A stretch of 64,000 nt of DNA from Pseudomonas fluorescens (GTDB taxonomy: Bacteria; Pseudomonadota; Gammaproteobacteria; Pseudomonadales; Pseudomonadaceae), in contig NZ_CABVGX010000023.1 in NCBI RefSeq assembly GCF_902497625.1, positions 1 to 64,000 on the forward strand. Direction: 5' to 3'. Both the position numbers and the translations under genes were made by a program. This document shows, in pieces, positions 53,516 through 62,873 of the stretch. Within the stretch, counting starts at the first letter, position 1. Every line of letters begins with the position of its first letter. A model generated the notes under the pieces. The model was not told the DNA's origin and made no database searches. It worked only from the letters and a program-made list of their open reading frames with translations.

Positions 53516-53640
53516 AATACACACTGACGGGTTTGATCGCGGCGACTGATTATACGATCGAGGTCCACGCGCGAACTGCCGCCTCCACGCAGTCCGACCC
53601 CGCGCGAATCCGGTTTTACACCAAGGCCGAAAGGATGTAA
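53515..53640 (+). pseudogene. Fibronectin type III-like fragment
   Basis: On the plus strand about 40 codons read YTLTGLIAATDYTIEVHART, then AASTQSDPARIRFYTKAERM and stop. This is the pattern of the last strands of an FN3 domain (T-GL-PATxYTIEV). It abuts the ptxS fragment and has no start of its own. The next 188 bases (53641-53828) hold no supported gene. It is probably the tail of a gene brought in or cut by the same rearrangement. Confidence 0.5.
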
Positions 53641-53828
53641 CACCACCTGTCCAGCCCGGGACACCCTGGGTCAGCCATCTACCATGATTTCGGTGACCCT
53701 CGGATCCACCACTGAACCGCCCACCGTTGGCTACCGTGCAAGCGTGCCGTGAAAAGCTATCGGTGGTAGCGGTTCGTCCCACACCTGCGACAGCAGCACT
53801 CCTGGAGGGTGGTAGCGGAATGCGGGCA

Positions 53829-54470
53829 TTACCCAAAAAGGCCCGCTGCAATGTTGATCGAGAATCCGAGGATCGCGGTATTGAACAGAAAACAGATCAG
53901 GGATTGCGCCAGGACAATCTGGCGCATTTGCCGCGTGGCTACACCGACATCGGAGGTCTGTACTGCGACGCTGACGGTGAAGGAGAAATACAGAAAATCC
54001 CAATAGTTGGGTGTGTTCAGGCCTTCAGCGAAACGCAGCGCCGGGTCTTTTCCGTCCCAGGTGTAAAACAGACGCGCATAATGGACGCTGAAGATCACCC
54101 CGATCAGCAGCCATGAACCGATCACGGTGAGTGCAGTGAAGCCGTAGTGCAGCAGTCTGCTGGTGCTTTCCAGGTCTTTGCTGCCCGCCAGTTCGAAGGC
54201 GATGGTCGCCAGGCTGGCGATCGCGGCGATGCAGACCACGAACAGCACCAGGCCGGCGTTTTCATCCTCGACTTCGGCGATCCGCTTGACGTCCGGCGCC
54301 TTGGCTCGCGCACTTAGCCATAACATCAACACCAGGTAGGTCCACACGCCGGCATTCCAGCCGAACAGAATTTTGCTGATGAGTGAATCGGACGGCGCCA
54401 GAATCCCCACCGCGACGCCAAGTGTGGCTGCGGTGGACAGGCGCGGGTGAGTGCGGGCGAGATGGGGCAT
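53829..54470 (-). CDS. DUF1345 inner-membrane protein
   Basis: The 213-residue protein has about five hydrophobic segments and the DUF1345 signature near the C-terminus (NYWDFLYFSFTVSVAVQTSDVGV). The family is of unknown function and found in many proteobacteria. It is monocistronic. The start MPHLARTHPRLS lacks a strong ribosome site. Confidence 0.85.
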   Translation of the reverse strand: MPHLARTHPRLSTAATLGVAVGILAPSDSLISKILFGWNAGVWTYLVLMLWLSARAKAPDVKRIAEVEDENAGLVLFVVCIAAIASLATIAFELAGSKDLESTSRLLHYGFTALTVIGSWLLIGVIFSVHYARLFYTWDGKDPALRFAEGLNTPNYWDFLYFSFTVSVAVQTSDVGVATRQMRQIVLAQSLICFLFNTAILGFSINIAAGLFG

Positions 54471-54531
54471 GGGGGCTCACTACGGCGGCGGGTCTATGCA
54501 CCATAACGCACGCCACCAGGCTTTGCGTAGC

Positions 54532-54707
54532 AGCTATGTCTGAACTGTGCAGGCGCGGTGTGGGAGCGGTGTACGAGCTATGTCTGAACTGGGTAGCAGC
54601 TGTCGAGTGAAACGAGGCTGCGATCTCTTGCTGTTGATCTCAAATACGGGTCATAAAAGCAAGATCAACAGATCGCAGCCTCGTTTCACTCGTCAGCTCC
54701 TACAGTG
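54532..54707. repeat. Direct repeat plus long inverted repeat before the RND operon 3' end
   Basis: AGCTATGTCTGAACTG occurs twice (54532-54547 and 54576-54591). It is followed by a 22-base perfect inverted repeat, GAGTGAAACGAGGCTGCGATCT at 54605-54626 with its complement at 54670-54691, around a 43-base loop. The arms are another pseudomonad REP type. The hairpin lies just past the RND permease stop and may end that message. Confidence 0.8.
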
Positions 54708-54712
54708 GGGAT

Positions 54713-57700
54713 TTATTCCAACCCGGTAGGTTTGGGTTGTTTATGGCGCTTGCGCACCAACTTCATCACCACCACGAAAAACACCGGCACAAACACCACG
54801 GCCAAGGTCGCCGTGATCATCCCGCCGATCACCCCGGTGCCGATGGCTTGCTGACTCGCCGAACTCGCGCCTGTGGCAATCGCCAGCGGCACCACGCCGA
54901 GAATGAATGCCAGTGATGTCATGACTATCGGCCGCAGACGCAAGCGCGCGGCCTGCAAGGTGGCGTCGATCAGGTCGTGGCCTTCGTCGTACAGGCTCTT
55001 GGCAAACTCGATGATCAGGATCGCGTTTTTCGCCGACAGCCCTATGATGGTGATCAGCCCGACCTTGAAGAATACGTCGTTGGGCATCCCGCGCAAGGTC
55101 ACGGCGAGCACCGCGCCAAGCACACCCAGCGGCACGACCAACAATACCGAGGTAGGGATCGACCAACTCTCGTACAGCGCCGCCAGACACAAAAACACAA
55201 TCAGCAACGACAGTCCGAGCAGGATCGGTGCCTGGCTGCCGGACAAGCGTTCCTGCAGCGACAGCCCGGTCCATTCCTGACCCAAACCTGCCGGGCCCAG
55301 TGCAACCAGTCGCTCGATCTCCGCCATGGCTTCACCGGTGCTGTAACCCGGTTTCGGCTCGCCGGAAATGCTGATCGCCGGGTAGCCGTTGTAACGGGTC
55401 AGTTGCGCCGGTCCCTGGGTCCATTTCGCTTCCACGAAAGCAGACAGCGGGACCATTTTCCCGGCATCGTTGCGCACGTTCATCCTCAGCAGATCGGCGA
55501 CCTGGCTGCGCTGATCGCCTTCGGCCTGGACCACCACCCGCTGCATCCGCCCCTGATTGGGGAAGTCGTTGATGTACGCCGACCCCACCGCCGTGGATAG
55601 CACGTTGCCGAGGTCGGCGAACGACACACCCAGAGCGTTCGCCTGCTTGCGGTCGACTTCCAGCTGCACTTGCGGCGCTTCGGCCAGGGCGCTTTCACGC
55701 ACGTTCATCAGAATCGGGCTGTTATCGGCGGCCTCGAGCAGTTCGCTTCGAGCTTTCATCAATGCCGCATGACCGAGGCCGCCACGGTCTTGCAGGCGGA
55801 ATTCGAAACCGCTCGAAGTGCCCAGGCCGTCCACCGGCGGGGGCAGGACCGAGAACGCCGCGGCATCCTTGATCTGGCTGAAGGCGATATTGGCGCGGTC
55901 GGCGATGGAGCTGGCCGAATCGTCGCTGCCGCGTTCCGACCAGTCTTTCAACGTGGTAAACGCCAAGGCTGCGTTCTGTCCGCTGCCGGAGAAACTGAAA
56001 CCAAGGATCACAGTACTGTCACCGACACCCGGTTCTGTCGCGTTGTGCGCCTCGATCTGCTTGACCACCTGCACCGTGCGGTTCTGGCTCGCACCGGGTG
56101 GCAGCTGAATGTCAGTGATCGTGTAACCCTGATCCTCCACCGGCAGAAACGAAGATGGCAGGCGGCTGAAGCACCACCCCAGCGCGATCAACAACACGCC
56201 ATAGATCATCAGATAGCGACCGCTGCGTTTAAGCGCATAGGCTACCCAGCCCGAATAACGCTCGGTCAGTTGCTCGAAACTCCGGTTGAACCAGCCGAAA
56301 AAGCCGCTCCTGGCGTGATGCCCGCCTCTGGCAACCGGCTTGAGCAAAGTCGCACACAGCGCCGGGGTCAGGGTCAGGGCGAGAAACGCCGAGAACAGAA
56401 TCGACGTCGCCATCGACAACGAGAACTGCCGGTAAATCACGCCGACCGAACCCTGCATGAACGCCATCGGGATAAACACCGCGACCAGCACCAGGGTAAT
56501 GCCGATGATCGCCCCGGTGATCTGCTTCATGGCCTTGCGCGTCGCGTCCTTGGGCGACAGGCCTTCGGTGGCCATGATCCGTTCGACGTTTTCCACCACC
56601 ACAATGGCGTCGTCCACCAGAATGCCGATCGCCAGCACCATGCCGAACATGGTCAGCACGTTCACGGAAAAGCCCAGCGACAGCATGGTTGCGAAGGTGC
56701 CCATCAGAGCCACAGGCACGACCAGCGTTGGAATCAGGGTGTAGCGGATGTTTTGCAAAAACAGAAACATCACCGCGAACACCAGCACCATGGCTTCGAG
56801 CAGGGTGTAGACCACTTTGGTGATCGAGACTTTGACGAACGGCGAGGTGTCGTAAGGAATCTTGTATTCGACGTTGACCGGGAAGTAGCGTGCCAGATCA
56901 TCCATCTTTGCCCGCACCAGCGTGGCGGTGCTCAGGGCATTGGCGCCCGGTGACAGTTGCACGCCGACGGCGGTCGAAGGCTTGCCGTTCAGGCGCGTGC
57001 CGAATTGATAATCCTGGCTGCCGATTTCGACCCGCGCCACGTCGCGAATGCGCACAGTGGAGCCGTCGGGATTGGCCTTGAGCACGATGTCGGCAAATTC
57101 TTCCGGGGTCGACAACTGTCCTTTGACCAGGATGGTCGCGGTGATTTCCTGGCTGCTGCGCGTCGGCAGATCACCGATGCTGCCCGCCGACACCTGCGCG
57201 TTCTGCGCGGCAATGGCGGCATTCACATCGGCCGGGGTCAGGCTGAAGCCGAGCAGCTTCTGCGGATCGATCCAGATGCGCATGGCCCGTTCGGCGCCGT
57301 ACAACTGCGCCTTTCCGACGCCGTCCAGACGCTTTATCTCGTTCATCACGTTGCGCGCCAGATAATCACTGAGTGCAACGTTGTCGAGCTTGCCGTCGCT
57401 GGACGTCAAGGTGATCAGCAGCAAAAATCCGGCGGAGACTTTTTCCACCTGCAAACCTTGCTGGTTCACTGCTTGCGGCAACCGAGACTCGACCACTTTC
57501 AGGCGGTTCTGTACATCGACCTGAGCCATTTCAGGGTTGGTGCCTGGTTGAAACGTGGCCTTGATCGTGGCGCTGCCAAGGCTGCTCTGTGACTCGAAGT
57601 ACAGCAGATGATCGGCGCCGTTGAGCTCTTCCTCGATCAGGCTGACCACGCTCTCATCCACAGTCTGCGCCGAGGCTCCGGGGTACACGGCATAGATTTC

Positions 57701-57829
57701 GATCTTCGGCGGCGCTACATCGGGGTACTGCGCCACCGGCAACTGCACAATGGCCAGCGCGCCGGCCAGCAGGATGAACAGGGCAACCACCCAGGCAAAT
57801 ACCGGGCGGTCGATAAAGAACTGCGGCAT
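54713..57829 (-). CDS. RND multidrug efflux permease (HAE1 family)
   Basis: The 1038-residue proton-driven inner-membrane pump has the AcrB/MexB layout: twelve membrane helices and two large periplasmic loops. It starts MPQFFIDRPVFAWVVALFILL and has the proton-relay Asp pair in GILVDDAIVVVENVER. Late motifs include FFKVGLITIIGLSAKNAILIIEFA. It likely exports hydrophobic drugs or solvents with the adaptor encoded upstream and an outer-membrane channel from elsewhere. The exact orthologue is not assigned. Confidence 0.93.
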   Translation of the reverse strand: MPQFFIDRPVFAWVVALFILLAGALAIVQLPVAQYPDVAPPKIEIYAVYPGASAQTVDESVVSLIEEELNGADHLLYFESQSSLGSATIKATFQPGTNPEMAQVDVQNRLKVVESRLPQAVNQQGLQVEKVSAGFLLLITLTSSDGKLDNVALSDYLARNVMNEIKRLDGVGKAQLYGAERAMRIWIDPQKLLGFSLTPADVNAAIAAQNAQVSAGSIGDLPTRSSQEITATILVKGQLSTPEEFADIVLKANPDGSTVRIRDVARVEIGSQDYQFGTRLNGKPSTAVGVQLSPGANALSTATLVRAKMDDLARYFPVNVEYKIPYDTSPFVKVSITKVVYTLLEAMVLVFAVMFLFLQNIRYTLIPTLVVPVALMGTFATMLSLGFSVNVLTMFGMVLAIGILVDDAIVVVENVERIMATEGLSPKDATRKAMKQITGAIIGITLVLVAVFIPMAFMQGSVGVIYRQFSLSMATSILFSAFLALTLTPALCATLLKPVARGGHHARSGFFGWFNRSFEQLTERYSGWVAYALKRSGRYLMIYGVLLIALGWCFSRLPSSFLPVEDQGYTITDIQLPPGASQNRTVQVVKQIEAHNATEPGVGDSTVILGFSFSGSGQNAALAFTTLKDWSERGSDDSASSIADRANIAFSQIKDAAAFSVLPPPVDGLGTSSGFEFRLQDRGGLGHAALMKARSELLEAADNSPILMNVRESALAEAPQVQLEVDRKQANALGVSFADLGNVLSTAVGSAYINDFPNQGRMQRVVVQAEGDQRSQVADLLRMNVRNDAGKMVPLSAFVEAKWTQGPAQLTRYNGYPAISISGEPKPGYSTGEAMAEIERLVALGPAGLGQEWTGLSLQERLSGSQAPILLGLSLLIVFLCLAALYESWSIPTSVLLVVPLGVLGAVLAVTLRGMPNDVFFKVGLITIIGLSAKNAILIIEFAKSLYDEGHDLIDATLQAARLRLRPIVMTSLAFILGVVPLAIATGASSASQQAIGTGVIGGMITATLAVVFVPVFFVVVMKLVRKRHKQPKPTGLE

Positions 57830-57844
57830 AAAAAAGCGTCCTGC

Positions 57845-59002
57845 TTACTGACCAGAAGCCTGGGCAAGTGGAAGAGGGGTGTCGTCGATCTGCACTTTCT
57901 CGCCGGGTTTGGCGTGTTGCAGGCCTTCGGTGACGATGCGGTCGCCGGGTTTCAATCCGCCAGTGACGATCCAGCGATCGTTCTGCACGGCGCCCAGTTC
58001 GACGGGCTGCAGACCAACGCGCCGATCCGCATCCAGCAGCAGCACTTGCGCGATGCCGGCGCTGTCACGCTGGATGGCCCGTTGCGGCACGCTGATGCCG
58101 TGCTGATCGACCGCTTGCTCCAGCCGCACGCGTACAAAGCTGCCCGGCAACAGATCGAGGTCCGGATTGGGGAATTCGCTGCGCAGGATGATCTGACCAG
58201 TGCCGGGATCCACTGTTATGTCGGTGAACAGCAGCTTGCCCGGCAGCGGATAGAGACTGCCGTCGTCCTGTATCAGCGTCGCTTTGGCTTGGCCCTGACC
58301 GATTTCTTTCAATTGCCCGGAGCGAAACGCGCGGCGCAGGTCGTTGAGTTCGCGGGTCGATTGGGTGAGGTCGGCGTGAATCGGGTCGAGCTGCTGAATG
58401 AGGGCCAGTGGCGTAGTTTCGTTTTGCCCGACCAGCGCCCCTTCGGTAACCAGTGCACGCCCGATGCGTCCGGCAATCGGCGCGGTGACGGTGGCATAGC
58501 CGAGGTTGAGTCTGGCCCGGTCCACGGCAGCCTTGTTGGCGGCGACGTCAGCGGCCGTTTGCCGAACGGCGGCACGGGCGTTGTCGTAGTCCTGGCCACT
58601 GATGGCGTTGCCTTCGACCAGCTGTGCGTATCGCTGCTCTTGCAAGCGCGCCTGAAACGCGTTGGCCTCGGCTTTGCGCAGGTCCGCCTCGGCGCTGTCG
58701 AGGTCAGCCTTGAACGGTGCGGGGTCGATGCGGAACAGGACGTCGCCTTTTTTCACGTCGGTGCCTTCCTGGAAGACGCGCTGCAACACCACACCCGCCA
58801 CCCGCGCGCGCACCTCGGCAATGCGCGGCGCGGCAATCCGCCCGCTCAGCTCACTGCTGATCGACAGTGGCCGGGCGGACAAGGTCTCGATGCGCACGCT
58901 GGCCAATGGCGCCGCTTCCTCGGCGGTCGTGGCCTTGTCACACGCGCCCAGCGTCAACGCCAATGCAATCAGGCTGAGCCTGGCGAGCAGATTCTTCGAC
59001 AT
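57845..59002 (-). CDS. RND efflux periplasmic adaptor (lipoprotein)
   Basis: The 385-residue membrane-fusion protein has a lipoprotein signal (LALTLGAC, Cys21), lipoyl half-motifs (RVAGVVLQRVFQEGTDVKKGDVLFRIDPAPF, ATVTAPIAGRIGRALV), an alpha-hairpin with coiled-coil character (about 100-170) and a beta-barrel domain. It links the permease to an outer-membrane channel. It is the first gene of the two-gene operon and divergent from the two-component system. Confidence 0.93.
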   Translation of the reverse strand: MSKNLLARLSLIALALTLGACDKATTAEEAAPLASVRIETLSARPLSISSELSGRIAAPRIAEVRARVAGVVLQRVFQEGTDVKKGDVLFRIDPAPFKADLDSAEADLRKAEANAFQARLQEQRYAQLVEGNAISGQDYDNARAAVRQTAADVAANKAAVDRARLNLGYATVTAPIAGRIGRALVTEGALVGQNETTPLALIQQLDPIHADLTQSTRELNDLRRAFRSGQLKEIGQGQAKATLIQDDGSLYPLPGKLLFTDITVDPGTGQIILRSEFPNPDLDLLPGSFVRVRLEQAVDQHGISVPQRAIQRDSAGIAQVLLLDADRRVGLQPVELGAVQNDRWIVTGGLKPGDRIVTEGLQHAKPGEKVQIDDTPLPLAQASGQ

Positions 59003-59154
59003 GAATTACCCCAATAATGACCCCCGGCATCCTACGGGGAGGCCACGAGAGTAGTGGTGAAGCTTTGTAGTTGCTGTGTGAAATTGTGTAAGGGTTTTAC
59101 TCAGGAAGGCAGGAGGGCGTATATCCTTCAGGTCTTGAAATTTTTGCGCCTGTC

Positions 59155-59268
59155 CGGCCGCCTTCGCGGGCAAGCCCGCTCCCACATTTGATCTCCGGTG
59201 TGTCAACTATTTCCGGAACATCGCCAATCCCATGTGGGAGCGGGCTTGCCCGCGAAAGCGGCCGCACA
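59155..59268. repeat. Inverted REP pair in the RND/two-component divergent region
   Basis: GCCGCCTTCGCGGGCAAGCCCGCTCCCAC is mirrored by GTGGGAGCGGGCTTGCCCGCGAAAGCGGC around about 50 bases. It occupies much of the 295-base gap, so promoter elements are squeezed to its flanks. Confidence 0.9.
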
Positions 59269-59297
59269 CACGCCACCGCACCTTCTGGAAACACCCC

Positions 59298-59999
59298 ATG
59301 CCCAACATCCTCCTGGTCGAAGACGACTCCGCACTCTCCGAACTGATTGCCAGTTATCTGGAGCGCAACGGCTATAGCGTCAGTGTGATAAGCCGTGGCG
59401 ATCAGGTGCGGGAGCGCGCGCGGGCCAATCCTCCGGACCTGGTGATCCTTGATCTGATGCTGCCGGGGCTGGATGGTCTGCAAGTGTGCCGCTTGCTGCG
59501 CGCCGATTCGGCAGCGCTGCCGATCCTGATGCTTACCGCCCGCGACGATAGCCACGATCAGGTACTGGGGCTGGAAATGGGTGCCGACGACTATGTGAGC
59601 AAACCCTGCGAACCGCGGGTGTTGCTGGCGCGAGTGCGCACCTTGCTGCGCCGTAGCAGCCTCAGCGAACCGCAGAGCGCCAACGATCGCATTCTGATGG
59701 GCAACCTGTGCATCGACCTTTCCGAGCGCACCGTCACCTGGCGCCAGCAACCGGTTGAGCTGTCCAGTGGCGAGTACAACCTGCTGGTGGTGTTGGCCCG
59801 GCACGCCGGCGAAGTGCTCAGCCGTGACCAGATTCTGCAACGCCTGCGCGGTATCGAATTCAACGGCACAGACCGCTCGGTGGACGTGGCGATTTCCAAG
59901 CTGCGGCGCAAGTTCGACGACCACGCCGGCGAAGCGCGCAAGATCAAAACGGTGTGGGGCAAAGGTTATTTGTTCAGCCGCTCCGAATGGGAATGCTGA
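59298..59999 (+). CDS. OmpR-family response regulator (RstA-like)
   Basis: The 233-residue protein has a receiver domain with acidic pocket E8, D9, D10, phosphoacceptor D52 (VILDLMLPG) and conserved Lys in YVSKP. A winged-helix output domain follows (NGTDRSVDVAISKLRRKF, KTVWGKGYLFS). It forms an operon with the kinase, 4 bases apart. Divergence from the RND pump suggests that it controls it. The ATG at 59298 is used; the frame extends upstream into the REP. Confidence 0.92.
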   Translation: MPNILLVEDDSALSELIASYLERNGYSVSVISRGDQVRERARANPPDLVILDLMLPGLDGLQVCRLLRADSAALPILMLTARDDSHDQVLGLEMGADDYVSKPCEPRVLLARVRTLLRRSSLSEPQSANDRILMGNLCIDLSERTVTWRQQPVELSSGEYNLLVVLARHAGEVLSRDQILQRLRGIEFNGTDRSVDVAISKLRRKFDDHAGEARKIKTVWGKGYLFSRSEWEC

Positions 60000-60003
60000 G
60001 CCC

Positions 60004-61305
60004 ATGTTCAGACTGCTGTTTCGCCTGTACCTGGTGACGATCGTTTCCTATAGCGCTGCGATTTACCTGGTGCCTGAGGTCGTGATCAAACTCTTCCACG
60101 AGCGTTTCGTCACCTATAACCTTGATTACTCCCGAGGACTGCAAACCCTCATCGTCAAGCAGTTTCACGCGGTACCGCAGGCGCAGTGGCCGGCGTTAGC
60201 CGCCGAAATGGACAAAGAATTCCAGCCATTGCACATCGTTCTGGCGCGTACCGACGATGCTGAATTTACCCCTGTCGAGCAGCAGCGTTTGCGCCGCGGC
60301 GAAAACGTGGTGCGAATCGGTGACTGGGGCTGGCGGACCCTGGCAGTCACCCCCTTGAACGAGCAGGCCGTGGTGCAGATGGTGGTCCCACCGGATCCGA
60401 TGGACGTGAGCCTGTTGTACTGGAGCATCAACGTGCTGATCGGCGCGACCTTGCTCGCCTGTCTGTTGCTCTGGCTGCGCCCGCACTGGCGAGACCTGGA
60501 GAGACTCAAAGGCACGGCGGAACGCTTCGGCAAAGGCCACTTGAGCGAACGCACCCATATTTCAGCGAGCTCCAATATTGGCAGTCTGGCGCATGTATTC
60601 GACACCATGGCCAGCGACATCGAGCACCTGCTCAATCAGCAGCGCGACCTGCTCAATGCCGTTTCCCACGAGTTGCGCACACCACTGACCCGCCTGGATT
60701 TCGGCCTGGCCCTCGCGCTATCGGACGATTTGCCGGCTTCCAGCCGCGAACGCCTGCAGGGGCTGGTGGCGCATATCCGCGAACTCGACGAACTCGTGCT
60801 CGAACTGCTGTCGTACAGCCGTTTGCAAAACCCGGCGCGTGTGCCTGAACAGGTCGAAGTTTCCCTGGACGAGTTTGTCGACAGCATTCTCGGCAGCGTT
60901 GACGAGGAACTGAGTTCTCCGGACATCGTTATTGACGTACTGCTGAACGGTCAGCTGGCGCGGTTCAGCCTTGACCCACGGCTAACGGCGCGAGCCATCC
61001 AGAACCTGCTGCGCAACGCGATGCGTTATTGCGAAAAGCGCATCCAGATCAGCGTGCAGGTCAGCGCCAAGGGCTGCGAGATTTGCGTGGATGACGACGG
61101 CATCGGCATTCCGGATGACGAGCGCGAACGCATCTTCGAGCCGTTTTATCGCCTGGATCGCAGCCGGGATCGCGCCACGGGAGGATTCGGTCTTGGTCTT
61201 GCGATCAGCCGCCGCGCCCTCGAAGCGCAAAACGGAACGCTGACCGTCGAACCGTCCCCCCTGGGCGGCGCACGCTTTCGCCTGTGGCTACCCACCCCTA
61301 GCTGA
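60004..61305 (+). CDS. Sensor histidine kinase (RstB-like)
   Basis: The 433-residue kinase matches E. coli RstB in length and order: a membrane segment (about 5-25), a periplasmic domain of about 110 residues, a second membrane segment (about 140-160; NVLIGATLLACLLLWLRPHWRD), HAMP, and dimerisation/phosphoacceptor domain with H222 (VSHELRTPLTRLDF). The ATP-binding domain follows (NLLRNAMRY, DDDGIGIPDDER, GGFGLGLAI). The signal is unknown. The start MFRLLFRLY at 60004 follows the regulator stop by 4 bases. Confidence 0.93.
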   Translation: MFRLLFRLYLVTIVSYSAAIYLVPEVVIKLFHERFVTYNLDYSRGLQTLIVKQFHAVPQAQWPALAAEMDKEFQPLHIVLARTDDAEFTPVEQQRLRRGENVVRIGDWGWRTLAVTPLNEQAVVQMVVPPDPMDVSLLYWSINVLIGATLLACLLLWLRPHWRDLERLKGTAERFGKGHLSERTHISASSNIGSLAHVFDTMASDIEHLLNQQRDLLNAVSHELRTPLTRLDFGLALALSDDLPASSRERLQGLVAHIRELDELVLELLSYSRLQNPARVPEQVEVSLDEFVDSILGSVDEELSSPDIVIDVLLNGQLARFSLDPRLTARAIQNLLRNAMRYCEKRIQISVQVSAKGCEICVDDDGIGIPDDERERIFEPFYRLDRSRDRATGGFGLGLAISRRALEAQNGTLTVEPSPLGGARFRLWLPTPS

Positions 61306-61398
61306 CGTCTCTGGCTAACACCCCCCTGACGTCTCTCGCTACCAAGCCCACCTGACGTTATGACTACCGACATCAGCCTGACGCCAATCCCCGTAGCA

Positions 61399-61527
61399 GC
61401 TGCCGAGCAGCGCGAGGCTGCGTCTAGCCGCACTGCAGTACCAAAAGTTGAACTCCCCCGTAAATCGGGAGAGTCACGAAATTCAGACGCAGCCTCGCGC
61501 TGCTCGGCAGCTGCTACATCGGCGGAG
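61399..61527. repeat. Long inverted REP pair after the kinase gene
   Basis: GTAGCAGCTGCCGAGCAGCGCGAGGCTGCGTCT is mirrored by AGACGCAGCCTCGCGCTGCTCGGCAGCTGCTAC. Arms of about 33 bases enclose about 60 bases that themselves hold a CTCCC/GGGAG hairpin. Just before it (61300-61386) the short motif CTGACGT recurs at irregular spacing. The region 61306-61534 has no other supported content. Confidence 0.88.
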
Positions 61528-61534
61528 GTTCAAT

Positions 61535-61738
61535 CTATACCGTGCGATACAGGTGCGCGACCAGACTGCTGTTTTGCATCAGGCAGCGTTGGGATTTGCT
61601 GTCCCAGACCTGGCCTTTGGGGCAGTTGGCTTTTTCCGGTTCTTCTTTCTGTTTGTCGCTGGTAGCGAGCGCCATAGAGCTTGAAAGTGCAACGGCCAGC
61701 ACAAGAGGCGTGCCAAAGGTAGCGAAACGAATGTTCAT
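61535..61738 (-). CDS. Small secreted protein with paired cysteines (67 aa)
   Basis: The product has a signal peptide (MNIRFATFGTPLVLAVALSSSMALA) and a short mature part, TSDKQKEEPEKANCPKGQVW followed by DSKSQRCL. The CPKGQVWD-x5-C pattern resembles one loop of chitin-binding or follistatin-like modules and would close a single disulfide. GGAGC is 7 bases before the ATG. Function unknown; expected location periplasm or outside. Confidence 0.7.
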   Translation of the reverse strand: MNIRFATFGTPLVLAVALSSSMALATSDKQKEEPEKANCPKGQVWDSKSQRCLMQNSSLVAHLYRTV

Positions 61739-61901
61739 GACGGATGCTCCACACAGTGTTGCATTACAGTCGAATCATGCCCCGATTGCGCTGATGAGCG
61801 TATCGGGGTGATTACTGTTGGGACATCGCCAAGGTCAGGAAAGTCGAACGGATGTGACCGATCGGTCGAAACAGAGGTAGCGGCCGTCAGGTGACGCCTT
61901 A

Positions 61902-62855
61902 TCAGCCCAACCGCCGAACCGGAGCCCCGGCGGCCCAAGCTCGAATGTTTTCGATCATTTGCGAATAGAACTGCTGATAATTCTGCCGGCTGACATAACC
62001 GACATGCGGTGTGGCCAATACATTCTCCAACGTTCTAAAGGGGTGCTGCGCCGGCAAGGGTTCCTGCTCGAACACGTCCAGTGCCGCCCCGGCCAGACGC
62101 TGCTTGTGCAGCGCCTTGATCAGCGCCGCTTCATCGACAATCGGCCCGCGGGCGGTGTTGACCAGCAGTGCCGACGGTTTCATCCAGGCCAGCGCCTGTG
62201 CATCGACCAAACCCCGGCTGCGCTCGCTGAGTACCAGATGCACCGACAGTACGTCGGCCTGTTCAAACAGCTCCTGCTTGCTGACATAAGTAACGCCAGC
62301 GGCGGCAGCCCGTACGGCAGTGAGGTTCTCGCTCCAGGCAATCACGCGCATGCCGAACACCTGACCGAACTGCGCGACCCGCTGGCCGATGCTGCCCAGA
62401 CCGAGAATCGCCAGCGTCTTGCCATGCAGGTCGCCGCCCAGGCCCTGTTGCCATTCACCCGCGCGCAGGGCGTTGGCTTCGGCAACGAGGTTGCGGGTAG
62501 CGGCCATGATCAGCGCCCAGGTCAGTTCTGGTGCGGCGTGCTTGTAGCTGTCGGTGCCGCAGACCTGAATGCCCAGTGCGGCAGCCGCCTCCAGGTCCAG
62601 TGCGGCGTTACGCATGCCACCGGTGACCAGCAATTTCAGCTTTGGCAGTTGGCGCAGCAGGTCTTCGTCGAACCGCGTGCGCTCGCGCATCACGCAGATC
62701 ACCTCGAACTCGCGCAAGCGACAGATGAGGGTGGCGTTGTCGGCAGGGTAATCGTGGAGGAAATGCACCTCGCCCACGTCATCCAGCGCCGACCAGTCCA
62801 CAACGTCCCGTGCGACATTCTGCCAATCATCAATCACTGCAATCTGCACCGTCAT
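61902..62855 (-). CDS. D-2-hydroxyacid dehydrogenase family protein
   Basis: The 317-residue NAD-dependent enzyme has the Rossmann motif LGLGSIGQRVAQFG and the catalytic Arg-Glu-His set (NTARGPIVDE, FEQEPLP, ATPHVGYVS). Its N-terminal domain keeps the family pattern MRERTRFDEDLL. Related enzymes reduce 2-keto acids such as glyoxylate, hydroxypyruvate or phosphoglycerate precursors; the substrate is open. It is 18 bases after the hydrolase gene and possibly in one operon. Confidence 0.9.
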   Translation of the reverse strand: MTVQIAVIDDWQNVARDVVDWSALDDVGEVHFLHDYPADNATLICRLREFEVICVMRERTRFDEDLLRQLPKLKLLVTGGMRNAALDLEAAAALGIQVCGTDSYKHAAPELTWALIMAATRNLVAEANALRAGEWQQGLGGDLHGKTLAILGLGSIGQRVAQFGQVFGMRVIAWSENLTAVRAAAAGVTYVSKQELFEQADVLSVHLVLSERSRGLVDAQALAWMKPSALLVNTARGPIVDEAALIKALHKQRLAGAALDVFEQEPLPAQHPFRTLENVLATPHVGYVSRQNYQQFYSQMIENIRAWAAGAPVRRLG

Positions 62856-62873
62856 GGGCCTGGTCTCATTGAC

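Noticed and set aside
55670..59017. Plus-strand frames of 427 and 469 codons opposite the RND permease and adaptor
   Set aside because: Shadows of highly conserved efflux genes.
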